Of a DNA stretch of 64,000 bases, positions 9,046 through 17,173 are shown piece after piece. Location: NCBI RefSeq assembly GCF_900102915.1, contig NZ_FNGG01000001.1, forward strand, positions 868,001 through 932,000, given 5' to 3'. Numbering within the stretch: position 1 is the stretch's first letter; every line of letters starts with the position of its first letter. A program made the position numbers and the translations under genes. The stretch comes from Salinimicrobium catena. Its GTDB lineage: Bacteria; Bacteroidota; Bacteroidia; Flavobacteriales; Flavobacteriaceae. The notes beneath the pieces are model-generated. The model did no database searches and was not told the origin of the DNA. It saw only the letters and a list, made by a program, of their open reading frames with translations.

Positions 9046-9663
9046 CAGCACGGATTATAAATCCGCGCTATCTGTTTGGAAGTTCAAAGCTGGCGCGGAT
9101 CTGCAATCCGTGCCGTGGATTTCAAAAATGGCCAGATTAACTATTTTACATTTGATTAGAGAATTGTTTTGGAACTCAGCACGGATTATAAATCCGCGCT
9201 ATCGGTTTGGAAGTTCAAAGCTGGCGCGGATCTGCGATCCGTGAAGAGAAAAACTATATTTCCTCATGTCAACAAAATATAAAGCGACACAACCAAATAC
9301 AGGATATTATGTGACACTGACTACCGTAGGTTGGGTGGATGTATTCACACGGCCTCAACAGAAGGACATGTTGATCAAAAATCTTCAATTTTGTCAAAAA
9401 GAAAAAGGCTTGGAAATTTATGCTTATTGTATCATGTCTAATCATTTGGAAGTTCAAAGCTGGCGCGGATCTGCGATCCGTGACGACCTCAAACAACACC
9501 ACAAATCTGGCGCAGATCTGCGATTCATGACGTGGATTTCACAAATGATCAGATCAACTATTTTACATTTGATTAGAGAATTATTTTGAAACTCAGCACG
9601 GATTACAAATCCGTGCTATCTTTTTGGAAGTTCTAAGCTGGCGCGGATCTGCGATCCGTGGCT
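9046..9663. repeat. Cluster of REP/BIME hairpins of the RAYT system
   Basis: Four copies of a paired module occur at about 9046-9114, 9178-9244, 9446-9483 (half module) and 9594-9662. One arm reads CACGGATTATAAATCCGCG and the other CGCGGATCTGCGATCCGTG. Each forms a 5-bp CGGAT/ATCCG stem with a short loop, and the two arms are linked by GTTTGGAAGTTCAAAGCTGG or a close variant. A degraded copy lies at 9507-9530. A longer unit of about 125 bp that includes the 3' end of the transposase gene is present twice (about 9116-9243 and 9533-9663). These are the mobile hairpins handled by RAYT transposases. Confidence 0.85.
9266..9589 (+). pseudogene. Decayed REP-associated tyrosine transposase (RAYT, Y1/IS200-like)
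   Basis: The first 65 or so residues match the N-terminus of a flavobacterial RAYT: a YYVTLTTVGWVDVFTRPQQ block and then IYAYCIMSNHL. The HUH histidine pair should continue as HLH, but it is replaced by LEVQSWRGSAIRD, which is the translation of a REP element fused in frame at about 9446-9483. The catalytic tyrosine region is missing. Only the last residues (about MIRSTILHLIRELF) look like a transposase C-terminus. At 107 aa it is about half of family length, so it is almost certainly inactive. Confidence 0.8.
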
Positions 9664-9704
9664 ACCAAATAAAAACCTAAATTTGCCCCAAACAAAAATC
9701 TCTC

Positions 9705-10280
9705 ATGAGCCTCGAGCAAGAACTATTTCAACGCAGCGGATCCCAGTGTGAACTTTGCGCATCAAAAGAAGACCTTCATATATTTGAAGTGCCTGATTCT
9801 CCTGCAGATGCAGATAAACATATTTTGATCTGCGGTACCTGCAAGGAACAGATAGAAGATCCTGAAAAAGTGGAGCCTAATCACTGGAGATGCCTCAACG
9901 ACAGCATGTGGAGTACGGTTCCTGCGGTACAGGTGATGGCCTGGCGTATGCTGAACAGGCTCAAAGCCGAAGGCTGGCCGCAGGACCTGCTGGAAATGAT
10001 GTACATGGAAGAACAGCAGCTGGAGTGGGCCAAAGCCGGTCAAAACGCTGGAGAAAGTACAGGCGGAGTGGTGCACAAAGACAGCAATGGCGCAACCATT
10101 GAAGCCGGTGATACCGTGGTGTTGATCAAGGACCTCCCTGTAAAAGGTTCAAGTCTGGTAGCTAAAAGAGGCACTGCCATAAGAAGAGTGTCCCTGGTTC
10201 ACGATAATCCCGAACAAATTGAAGGAAAGGTAGAAGGGCAGCAGATCGTGATCCTTACAAAATTTGTGAAGAAGGTGTAA
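9705..10280 (+). CDS. PhnA domain-containing protein
   Basis: A 191-aa protein with an N-terminal zinc-ribbon-like segment (SQCELCASKEDL with C16 and C19, then ICGTCKEQ). Its C-terminal KDSNGATIEAGDTVVLIKDLPVKGS is the defining PhnA/YjdM C-terminal SH3-like domain. The family was named from phosphonate operons, but E. coli YjdM is not required for phosphonate use, so the real function is open. It is a single gene followed by a strong hairpin shared with the convergent dipeptidase gene. Confidence 0.9.
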   Translation: MSLEQELFQRSGSQCELCASKEDLHIFEVPDSPADADKHILICGTCKEQIEDPEKVEPNHWRCLNDSMWSTVPAVQVMAWRMLNRLKAEGWPQDLLEMMYMEEQQLEWAKAGQNAGESTGGVVHKDSNGATIEAGDTVVLIKDLPVKGSSLVAKRGTAIRRVSLVHDNPEQIEGKVEGQQIVILTKFVKKV

Positions 10281-10283
10281 GCT

Positions 10284-10320
10284 AAAAAAAACCTAACAGG
10301 TCTCCGAGACCGGTTAGGTT
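10284..10320 (-). terminator. Rho-independent terminator of the M20 peptidase gene (convergent with phnA-like gene)
   Basis: The arms AACCTAACaGGTCTC and GAGACCgGTTAGGTT (10290-10320) form a 14- to 15-bp stem. On the minus strand it is followed by a run of T residues (complement of the A-run at 10284-10290). It lies 24 bp beyond the dipeptidase stop. Confidence 0.85.
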
Positions 10321-10344
10321 TGATATATTCAAAAGAGATTTCTC

Positions 10345-11742
10345 TTATTTCTCTGCCTGCTTCAGCTTTGTGAAGTGCTTGTAGAAAAGTGGAATGGTCT
10401 CAATGCCTTTCAGGTAATTCCAGATCCCGAAATGTTCGTTAGGAGAATGAATGGCATCTGTATCCAGTCCGAAGCCCATTAAAATAGTCTTGCTCTTAAG
10501 CTCCTCTTCAAATAAAGCTACAATGGGAATGCTTCCCCCGCTGTGCTGTGGAATCGGATCTTTTCCGAAGGCTTCGGCATAAGCGTCATTGGCGGCCTGG
10601 TATTCCAAAGTATCGATAGGCGTTACGTAAGCTTGTCCGCCATGATGGGTGTTCACATTCACCTTGACGCTTTTGGGAGCGATCTTTTCAAAATGGTCCT
10701 TGAACAGGGCGCTGATCTCTTTCCAATCCTGGTCAGAAACCAGGCGCATGGAAATTTTAGCATAGGCCTTAGAAGGAAGAACCGTTTTAGCGCCTTCTCC
10801 TGTGTATCCTCCCCAAATTCCGTTCACATCTAAAGTAGGCCTGATGGAAGCGCGTTCCAAAGTGGAATAGCCTTCTTCGCCATGTACCTCATCAATATTT
10901 AGTTTTTCTCGGTATTCTTTAAGATCAAAAGGAGCCTCGGCCATTTTCGCTCTTTCTTCCTGAGAATATTCCTTTACCCTATCGTAGAATCCGGGAATAG
11001 TGATGTGATTGTTCTCATCCTGTAAGGATGCAATCATCTTGCAAAGAATGTTGATGGGGTTGGCCACAGCACCGCCGTAAAGTCCGCTGTGCAGGTCGCG
11101 GTTAGGACCGGTCACCTCCACTTCCATATAGCTCAATCCTCTTAAACCTGTAGTTATAGAAGGAGTGTCCTTAGCTATCATTCCGGTGTCGCTGATAAGG
11201 ATCACATCGTTCTTTAGTTTTTCCTTGTTGTGCTCAATAAACCAGCCCAGGTGTTCGCTTCCCACTTCTTCTTCGCCTTCTATCATGAACTTGATGTTGC
11301 AGGGCAGCTTATCATTTTTGGTCATGTACTCCAGGGCTTTCACGTGCATGTACATCTGTCCTTTGTCATCACAGGCACCCCTGGCAAAAATGGCGCCTTC
11401 AGGGTGGATCCTGGTTTCCTTGATCACCGGCTCAAAAGGCGGGTTCTCCCACAGGTCAAGCGGATCTGGCGGCTGCACGTCGTAGTGCCCGTACACCAGT
11501 ACTGTGGGAAGATCTGGATCAATGATCTTTTCTCCGTAGACCACGGGATGTCCGGGGGTCTCGTTGATCTCGGCCACGTCACAACCCGCTTCAAGCAGGC
11601 TCTTCTTTACCGCCTCAGCCGTCTTGAGCATGTCGTCCTTGTAGTTGGAATTCGCGCTGATAGAAGGTATTTTCAGCAGTTCAATAAGCTCGTCAATAAA
11701 ACGTTGCTTATTCTCTTCTACGTATGTTTTGGTGTCTTTCAT
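10345..11742 (-). CDS. M20 family dipeptidase (metallopeptidase)
   Basis: The 465-aa cytosolic protein has M20 dipeptidase motifs in order: VYGHYDVQPPDP (metal His and catalytic Asp, about 81-92), GACDDKGQ (bridging Asp), MIEGEEEVGSEH (catalytic Glu and metal Glu), the dimerisation lid domain (about 200-350) and a C-terminal HSPNEHF (metal His). It probably hydrolyses dipeptides with two metal ions. It is monocistronic and ends at the hairpin at 10290-10320. The start MKDTKTYVEENKQ fits family proteins. Confidence 0.92.
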   Translation of the reverse strand: MKDTKTYVEENKQRFIDELIELLKIPSISANSNYKDDMLKTAEAVKKSLLEAGCDVAEINETPGHPVVYGEKIIDPDLPTVLVYGHYDVQPPDPLDLWENPPFEPVIKETRIHPEGAIFARGACDDKGQMYMHVKALEYMTKNDKLPCNIKFMIEGEEEVGSEHLGWFIEHNKEKLKNDVILISDTGMIAKDTPSITTGLRGLSYMEVEVTGPNRDLHSGLYGGAVANPINILCKMIASLQDENNHITIPGFYDRVKEYSQEERAKMAEAPFDLKEYREKLNIDEVHGEEGYSTLERASIRPTLDVNGIWGGYTGEGAKTVLPSKAYAKISMRLVSDQDWKEISALFKDHFEKIAPKSVKVNVNTHHGGQAYVTPIDTLEYQAANDAYAEAFGKDPIPQHSGGSIPIVALFEEELKSKTILMGFGLDTDAIHSPNEHFGIWNYLKGIETIPLFYKHFTKLKQAEK

Positions 11743-11865
11743 ATTGGTCGTTTTGTAGTTGAGTAAAGGTAAGAAAATTAGAGGTGAGATATTAGATGTG
11801 AGTAGTTAGATATGAGAATTGAGATGTACGTCCCTGATATAGGTTGACCACTAAAATCAACTTAT

Positions 11866-12264
11866 ATGAAACCCAATGTTCGATTATTGCGAAAATCCCG
11901 TCAGTATTCTGAGGAATTTAAAAAACAAGTTGTTGCTGACTTTGAAAGTGGAGAACTTAGTGTCCGGCAGCTTTCTAAGCTACATGGAATTGCTAACCCA
12001 GTCATTTACCGATGGATCTATAAATTTTCTAACTTTAACGAGAAAGGTTTTAGAGTCGTAGAAATGGAAGATAGTAGCGGTAAAAAAATGAAAGAAATGG
12101 AAGCCCGGATCAAAGAACTTGAAGCGGCCTTGGGCCGTAAACAGATCCAGGTAGAGTATTTTGAGAAAATGATCGAACTGGCTAAGACTGAGCTTGATAT
12201 CGATATTAAAAAAAACTACAGCACCCCACAATCAACTGGTTCAGAGAAAATAAAAAAGAAATAA
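11866..12264 (+). CDS. IS3-family transposase OrfA (HTH)
   Basis: The 132-aa protein has a helix-turn-helix (YSEEFKKQVVADFESGELSVRQLSKLHGI...VIYRWI, residues 14-50) and then a leucine-zipper-like coiled coil (MKEMEARIKELEAALGRKQIQVEYFEKMI, about 70-100). This is the standard IS3 OrfA layout for DNA binding and multimerisation. An A8 run at 12208-12215 near its end is a candidate -1 frameshift site that would join it to OrfB. Confidence 0.9.
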   Translation: MKPNVRLLRKSRQYSEEFKKQVVADFESGELSVRQLSKLHGIANPVIYRWIYKFSNFNEKGFRVVEMEDSSGKKMKEMEARIKELEAALGRKQIQVEYFEKMIELAKTELDIDIKKNYSTPQSTGSEKIKKK

Positions 12265-12272
12265 GTTTTTCT

Positions 12273-13103
12273 ATGAACCAGCTCTACGAAAGTATCGGGA
12301 TCAGCAAACAAGCTGTACATCAATATGCGCAAAGACAAACTGTTTTTGACAATAGGCTAATGCAGTTAATGGAAGAAGCTGATGATCTTCGCAAAGAGCA
12401 TCCTGGTTGTGGGGTGGAGAAAATGTATAGTATTCTAAAACCAGATTTTATTGGAAGAGATCGTTTTGTAGATACTTTTATGCAACTGGGCTATCGGCTA
12501 AAAAGAAAAAAGAATTACAAGCGAACTACTATAGCGGGAAAGATCTACTATCCCAATGCCATTAAAGGAATGGAAATTAATGCTCCTTCAGTGGTATGGC
12601 AATCTGATATCACTTATTATAGGGTGGGAGATAGATTTTATTATGCGGTCTTTATTATTGATGTTTACACCAAAAAAATAGTGGGTTATCATGTATCGGA
12701 CAACATGAGAGGAACAGCTAACATAAAGGCTCTGAAAATGGCTCTCAAAGATAATAAAGCTCCAAAGATCCATCACTCAGACAGAGGAAGCCAGTACACT
12801 TATAAATCATATACTGATCTCTTAAAAGCTAATACAACTACTATTAGTGTGGCTCTCAGTGCTCAGGATAATGCCTATGCTGAAAGGATCAATAGAACAA
12901 TAAAAGAAGAATTTCTGGACCACTGGAAGCCACAAACCTTTAGCCAACTCCAGAGTCAGTTAAACAAGGCAGTGAAGAACTATAACAACAAAAGATCGCA
13001 TGATCATTTAGAAAAAAGGAATCCTGAAGAGTTTATAAATTATTGGTCAACTCTCAAGCCAGAAGAACGACCTGTAATTACTATTTTTGATAATGAAAAT
13101 TAA
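12273..13103 (+). CDS. IS3-family transposase OrfB (DDE integrase domain)
   Basis: The 276-aa product contains the rve integrase core. Its catalytic triad is visible: D in WQSDITYY (about 112), D in HHSDRGSQYT (about 170) and E in AERINRTIKEEF (about 206). The HTH_21-like segment precedes it. The frame is open upstream to 12210, so it is likely expressed mainly as an OrfAB fusion by -1 slippage on the A-run. No disrupting mutation is seen, so the element could still be active. Confidence 0.92.
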   Translation: MNQLYESIGISKQAVHQYAQRQTVFDNRLMQLMEEADDLRKEHPGCGVEKMYSILKPDFIGRDRFVDTFMQLGYRLKRKKNYKRTTIAGKIYYPNAIKGMEINAPSVVWQSDITYYRVGDRFYYAVFIIDVYTKKIVGYHVSDNMRGTANIKALKMALKDNKAPKIHHSDRGSQYTYKSYTDLLKANTTTISVALSAQDNAYAERINRTIKEEFLDHWKPQTFSQLQSQLNKAVKNYNNKRSHDHLEKRNPEEFINYWSTLKPEERPVITIFDNEN

Positions 13104-13226
13104 TACATAAAACCGGTCAACACTAATTAGGGAAGTGCAAGACGGGGGATTGTACTATTCCCCAAGGGTCAAAATTAGGGATGAAAGAAAAAAATTGGGA
13201 ACAGGAGAAATTTTTTCAATTTCCTG

Positions 13227-13256
13227 TTTGCAAATTGAAACTTATAATTATATTTG
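13227..13256 (+). promoter_or_regulatory. Bacteroidota-type promoter of tRNA-Leu
   Basis: TTTG at 13227-13230 and TATATTTG at 13249-13256 are separated by 18 bases, close to the phylum consensus TTTG-N19-TAnnTTTG. The tRNA begins 40 bases downstream of the -7 box. Confidence 0.75.
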
Positions 13257-13295
13257 CATCCGCTTACAACAAGTAAGTGACTTATTGAAAAGCAA

Positions 13296-13377
13296 GCGGG
13301 CGTGGTGGAATTGGTAGACACGCTAGACTTAGGATCTAGTGCCTTACGGTGTGGGAGTTCGAGTCTCCCCGCCCGCA
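13296..13377 (+). tRNA. tRNA-Leu (anticodon UAG)
   Basis: A complete cloverleaf can be folded. The acceptor is GCGGGCG/CGCCCGC. The anticodon arm is CTAGA-CTTAGGA-TCTAG, giving TAG at the anticodon. A variable arm lies around CCTTACGG and the T arm is GGGAG-TTCGAGT-CTCCC. The discriminator base is A; CCA is not encoded. The 3' half, from 13328 on, is also the left attachment site of the integrative element. A Rho-independent terminator follows at once. Confidence 0.95.
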
Positions 13378-13381
13378 CAGA
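13328..13381 (+). repeat. attL: left attachment repeat within tRNA-Leu
   Basis: It spans from the anticodon loop (CTTAGGATCT) to four bases past the tRNA. It is identical to 31641-31694 except at 13354 (G versus A) and 13368 (C versus T), which pair with each other in the T stem. Confidence 0.9.
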
Positions 13382-13387
13382 CTGAGA

Positions 13388-13416
13388 AAGCCGACTTTAA
13401 CGAGTCGGCTTTTTTA
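13388..13416 (+). terminator. Rho-independent terminator after tRNA-Leu
   Basis: The stem AAGCCGAC/GTCGGCTT with an 8-base loop is followed by TTTTT. It lies inside the mobile element and so probably travels with it. Confidence 0.85.
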
Positions 13417-13419
13417 TTT

Positions 13420-13440
13420 GGGGTAACACCGGGGTAACAC
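13420..13440. repeat. Candidate integrase arm-binding repeats, left end
   Basis: GGGGTAACAC occurs twice (13420-13429 and 13431-13440), about 40-60 bases inside the left attachment site. The same motif pair occurs near the right end at 31513-31533 in the same orientation, as expected of arm-type sites for a tyrosine integrase. Confidence 0.55.
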
Positions 13441-13552
13441 TTTGAAGGGGGGTCAAGAATTTTTCTGCTGAGGTAAAGGATAGTCCTCAGATTATTTCTA
13501 TTCTGTTGTTCAACAAGTCAGACTTAGAGAATTTTCTAGTAGTAGTTTAAAA

Positions 13553-14581
13553 TTAGCTGCTAAATGTACTACTGAGAATATTTAATACCCCAAAGAGCAC
13601 AACCGCAATATAAACCAGCAGAACACTTCCAAGGGTAACGACCTGCCACCGTTTAAAACCATGTCCGCTTTTCCTGCTGCCCATATGAATGAAAGCAGCA
13701 TAAAGAATACCAACCAATCCTACAAAGCTCAAGACGGTCACGAATAAGGGGAAGTTGCTTACAGGCAGGCCAACTAAGGCCAAAGGGAAAAATGCTACTG
13801 TCAGGGTAACGGCATGATCTCCTATGACGCTGGTGACACCGGAAGTTATCTGACCACTTTTAGCTACACTCCAGGTAGCAAAAACTTCGGGCAATGCAGC
13901 CATTGGAGCTGTAATAAATAAACCACCCACTATTTGTGATAATCCAAAGGAGGAAACCAGGTTTTCTGTAGCACGAACTGTGAAAAAGGCGCCTAAACCT
14001 AAAGCAACCAGACCTGCTACCGCCAACCAGATCTCCTTTTTCTTCCATTCCACTTTTTCGCTTTCTTTTTTTCCTCTAAGGAGGGCCTGAGCAAGAAAAA
14101 TGATATACATTCCCAACATTATCCAGCCATCCACGGGCTGTAACCCTCTCCAGGCAGAAGGAACAGTTAGTATAGCTACTACTGCTACAATTACCAAGTA
14201 CGGTAAAGCCTGGACCGTTACGGCCGTGGGATCTACTTTTAGCAGGTGCTCCTTCTTGTGCTCCTGGTGTCCTTCATCTTTGTTCTTATTTTTTAGATGC
14301 CTGGTCGCAATGTAAGCTGTTATGACCATTAAAGGAATAGCAATAACATTAGATCCAAACATGGTCCCCAGACCAATATCTCCCACGCCGGTTACTGCAC
14401 TGGTGATATTAATTCCTATTTCAGGACTCGCTGCTGCCAAACCAATTAAGGCACCACCGGCAGCTACCGAAAAACCCCATTGTTTTCTTAACTTTTTCAA
14501 AGGTTTTGACAAGTGCTCCGCACCCCAGTGAGCTGCCCAGACAGCTGCAATCAGAACCAAAGCCCATAACCAGGTATTCAT
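13553..14581 (-). CDS. Sodium/calcium exchanger family membrane protein
   Basis: The 342-aa protein has about ten hydrophobic segments in two inverted halves. The two alpha-repeat signatures are visible: AAASPEIGINITSAVTG.. with GTMFGSNVIAIPL (about 50-85) and ALPEVFATWSV with SGVTSVIGDHAV (about 225-260). The GSN and PE motifs are typical of CaCA-superfamily exchangers that export Ca2+ or related divalent cations against Na+ or H+. It is the last gene of the metal cargo, 13 bp after the ZIP gene. The ion cannot be told from sequence. Confidence 0.82.
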   Translation of the reverse strand: MNTWLWALVLIAAVWAAHWGAEHLSKPLKKLRKQWGFSVAAGGALIGLAAASPEIGINITSAVTGVGDIGLGTMFGSNVIAIPLMVITAYIATRHLKNKNKDEGHQEHKKEHLLKVDPTAVTVQALPYLVIVAVVAILTVPSAWRGLQPVDGWIMLGMYIIFLAQALLRGKKESEKVEWKKKEIWLAVAGLVALGLGAFFTVRATENLVSSFGLSQIVGGLFITAPMAALPEVFATWSVAKSGQITSGVTSVIGDHAVTLTVAFFPLALVGLPVSNFPLFVTVLSFVGLVGILYAAFIHMGSRKSGHGFKRWQVVTLGSVLLVYIAVVLFGVLNILSSTFSS

Positions 14582-14594
14582 AATTTATTCTTTT

Positions 14595-15332
14595 TTAGCC
14601 TTCTAAATAAACGGTTAGCAATGCGAACAGGGAAAAACCGGCGGTTAAAAGAACGGAAGCATAGACAGGATCGGGTTTGCCATGAGCTTCTGTTAAAATT
14701 TCTTCGATGGCGACGCTGAGCAGGATACCGGCGGTAAATGCCAGCAGACTGAATTTGATCAAATCACCACTGTTGCGCATTGTCCAAAAACCAATTGTAG
14801 CGCCGAGGAGAATAGGAATTGTAAAACCGGCTGCAAGTAAGTAGCGCATTTTTTTAGGCACTCCCTTGCTCTTGAAGGTGGCAATTGTGGCAAAACCTTC
14901 CGGGATATCTGCAGGAACTTGTCCCAGGGCGAGAAGGAGCCCTAAAGACACTGATACAGTAGAGCCTGTGCCTATCATAATGCCATCGCTAAAAAGATCA
15001 ATGGCGACTCCCAAATAAATTCCCCAGGCAGATCCGGTTGCCTTGCCTTCACCTCCGAACCGATCTTTAATGAAATGAACCGCTTTTTCCAAAAGAAGAA
15101 AAGTGAAGCCTCCTCCCATAAAAGCTGCAATGGGGATCCAAGGTTGCTCTACTTCAAGAGCAGTAGGCATTAATTCCAAACCTACAACAGCGAGTATTAT
15201 ACCTGCAGCGAAGTGAAGCGCCAAATTCAAGGTTTTATCGGAAACATTGATCCACTCTGCCAACAAACCGCCTGAAAAGTTCCCCAAAGCAGGCATAGCA
15301 GCAAGTAATAAAACCATTAAGAATTCGCTCAT
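14595..15332 (-). CDS. ZIP family divalent metal transporter
   Basis: A 245-aa polytopic protein with the ZIP core. Helix IV reads QVPADIPEGFAT, where the usual H-N-x-P-E-G has become A-D-I-P-E-G, and helix V carries AIEEILTEAHG (about 208-218). ZIP proteins move Zn2+, Fe2+ or similar ions. Loss of the helix IV histidine may change the ion or direction. Some members of this subgroup sit next to CDF exporters, as here. Upstream lies the CDF/HMA gene with a 104-bp gap. Confidence 0.8.
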   Translation of the reverse strand: MSEFLMVLLLAAMPALGNFSGGLLAEWINVSDKTLNLALHFAAGIILAVVGLELMPTALEVEQPWIPIAAFMGGGFTFLLLEKAVHFIKDRFGGEGKATGSAWGIYLGVAIDLFSDGIMIGTGSTVSVSLGLLLALGQVPADIPEGFATIATFKSKGVPKKMRYLLAAGFTIPILLGATIGFWTMRNSGDLIKFSLLAFTAGILLSVAIEEILTEAHGKPDPVYASVLLTAGFSLFALLTVYLEG

Positions 15333-15436
15333 TTTCAGTACAAAAAGAGGGTTTCGTACTCTAAATTAATCATTTACATCCTGCTCCCTCTTAAACTTCT
15401 GTTATAATGCTCCTCTGATTCCTGAACCAAATCACT

Positions 15437-16228
15437 CTACTTTGACAGGTTCAAAATTCTAAGAGCGCCTCGCATTACAAACGAAAAAACAATACCTCCA
15501 ATTATCAGGTCGGGCCATTTGCTGTCGAGGAAATATACAAGAACTCCGGCCAGTATTACTCCGCCGTTAACAATGATGTCATTGGAAGTGAAAATGGCAC
15601 TGGCTTGCATGTGAGCTTCATCGCTTTTGGCTTTGTTAATGAGCCAAAGGGAGATCAGATTTCCGGCGAGGGCAAAAATGGAAACAAATATCATCCACTC
15701 GAACAGAGGCATATCGGTACTTGAAAAAAATCTTCTCAATACCTCTGCAAATCCCACCAAAGCCAGTCCCATTTGTAGATAACCACTTATTCCTGCTATT
15801 CTCTTTTTTCTTCCTATAGATGTTCCCACAGCGAACAGACTTAGCGCATAAACAAAGGCGTCTGCAAGCATGTCCAGAGAATCGGCAATAAGACCCATCG
15901 AGTTTGAAATTAATCCGGTGGTCATTTCCAGAAGAAAGAACCCGAAGTTGATTCCGAGTACCCACCACAAAATTTTCTTTTGATGCGAATCATCTGAGGG
16001 CAAAGGCAAGACAGCTTCAGTTGTTTCCTCAAGTCTGTCATTTAAACCTAATTGGCTAATGGCGCGGTGGATTTCATCCCCATTCCCTGTATGATATACT
16101 TCGAGTTTTCTCCGATTAATATCGAATTCCAGATGCTTTACCTGATCAACCGGGTCAAGTTTCATTCTTATCATCTGTTCCTCGGAAGGACAGTCCATCT
16201 TCTGGATAGTGAAAATACTTTTGTTCAT
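15437..16228 (-). CDS. Cation diffusion facilitator with N-terminal heavy-metal-associated-like domain
   Basis: The 263-aa protein starts with about 65 residues that look like a ferredoxin-fold metal-associated domain but keep a single cysteine (FTIQKMDCPSEEQ) in place of CxxC. Residues 85-260 form five or six transmembrane helices of the CDF family, with LIADSLDMLADAFVYA (about 110-125) carrying the conserved Asp positions. The usual cytoplasmic C-terminal CDF domain is absent, so the N-terminal domain may replace it. It probably exports Zn2+, Co2+ or Cd2+ from the cytosol. Confidence 0.82.
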   Translation of the reverse strand: MNKSIFTIQKMDCPSEEQMIRMKLDPVDQVKHLEFDINRRKLEVYHTGNGDEIHRAISQLGLNDRLEETTEAVLPLPSDDSHQKKILWWVLGINFGFFLLEMTTGLISNSMGLIADSLDMLADAFVYALSLFAVGTSIGRKKRIAGISGYLQMGLALVGFAEVLRRFFSSTDMPLFEWMIFVSIFALAGNLISLWLINKAKSDEAHMQASAIFTSNDIIVNGGVILAGVLVYFLDSKWPDLIIGGIVFSFVMRGALRILNLSK

Positions 16229-16256
16229 ACTTACGTCAAGCTTTAGTAAATTAGTT

Positions 16257-17144
16257 TTAGTGACTCTTCAGCATCGGGCATTTTTCCTTATCGAGTTCTA
16301 ACTGAAACGTATGATGGCTGAAATCCCACTCTTCCACAGATTCTATAGCCCTCTGCCGCACGTCATCTATTTGATCGAAGTGGCTGATCTTTTCCAGGAC
16401 CAGGTGAGCCGTTAGCACATGGTGTTCCCCGTCCAGGGACCAGACGTGCATATGATGAATAGAACTAACGTGATTAACCTGCTGTAGCTGCCGTTTAACT
16501 TCCTGCATATCTAATCCTGCCGGAACTCCCTGGAGGAGCAAATGAAGAGTGTCTTTGAGTCTTCCGCCGACTCCCCATAGGATGTAAAGCGTAATGCCCA
16601 GAGAAAGGATTGGGTCCAGAATGTACCAGTCTTTAAACTGCAGAATGATCGCCACAATAAGAACAGCGACCCATCCCAATACATCTTCCAGAAGATGCCA
16701 GCTCACAACCTTATCATTTAAAGATTTTCCTCCACTTACGCGCCAGGCGGCATAACCATTTGCCAAAACTCCAAGAATTGCGAAACCGATCATGTACTTT
16801 GAGTCAACAGCTTCCGGGTCTTGAAACCGGGAGATCGCTTCGTAAATAATATAAATGGAACCTGCTACAAGAACTACAGAATTAATTAAAGCACCCAAAA
16901 GTCTGAAGCGGGCATACCCGAAGCTGAATTCGTCTGTAGCCCCCTTTTTATTAGCCTTACCTTCTATGTACCACGCGAGCCCGAGTGACAAACTATCGCC
17001 CAGGTCATGCAAGGCATCAGAAATGATCGCGACGCTATTGGTAAGAAATCCTCCAATGATCTCTATAATGGTAAACCCAACATTTATAAAAAATGCCAGC
17101 TTAAGATTCTTTCCAGAACTTTCGTGAGAATGATCGTGACCCAT
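16257..17144 (-). CDS. CzcD-like cation diffusion facilitator (Zn/Co/Cd efflux)
   Basis: The 295-aa product has a His-rich N-terminus (GHDHSHE), six transmembrane helices and the CDF metal motifs IISDALHDLGDSLSLG (H-D-x-x-D in TM2). A cytosolic C-terminal domain contains HHMHVWSLDGEHHVLTAHLVL (about 230-250), the dimerising metal sensor domain. It exchanges divalent metal for protons across the inner membrane, delivering ions to the periplasm where the RND pump acts. It lies 29 bp after cusB on the same strand. Confidence 0.92.
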   Translation of the reverse strand: MGHDHSHESSGKNLKLAFFINVGFTIIEIIGGFLTNSVAIISDALHDLGDSLSLGLAWYIEGKANKKGATDEFSFGYARFRLLGALINSVVLVAGSIYIIYEAISRFQDPEAVDSKYMIGFAILGVLANGYAAWRVSGGKSLNDKVVSWHLLEDVLGWVAVLIVAIILQFKDWYILDPILSLGITLYILWGVGGRLKDTLHLLLQGVPAGLDMQEVKRQLQQVNHVSSIHHMHVWSLDGEHHVLTAHLVLEKISHFDQIDDVRQRAIESVEEWDFSHHTFQLELDKEKCPMLKSH

Positions 17145-17173
17145 ATCTGTTGTTTCTTCTAAATTACTTAAAA

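Larger units (their letters stand above)
11825..13139 (+). mobile_element. IS3-family insertion sequence, complete with terminal repeats and target duplication
   Basis: Imperfect 25-bp terminal inverted repeats, TGTACGTCCCTG... at 11825-11849 and ...GGGAAGTGCA at 13115-13139, agree at 18 of 25 positions and both end in the conserved GGTCAA/TTGACC. They are flanked by the direct repeat AGA (11822-11824 and 13140-13142), the 3-bp duplication expected of IS3 elements. The element is 1315 bp and encodes OrfA and OrfB. It sits between the dipeptidase gene and tRNA-Leu, outside the integrative element. Confidence 0.88.

Noticed and set aside
13140..13295. Small gene between the IS element and tRNA-Leu
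   Set aside because: The open frame there overlaps the tRNA promoter and tRNA. The sequence looks like promoter and spacer only.
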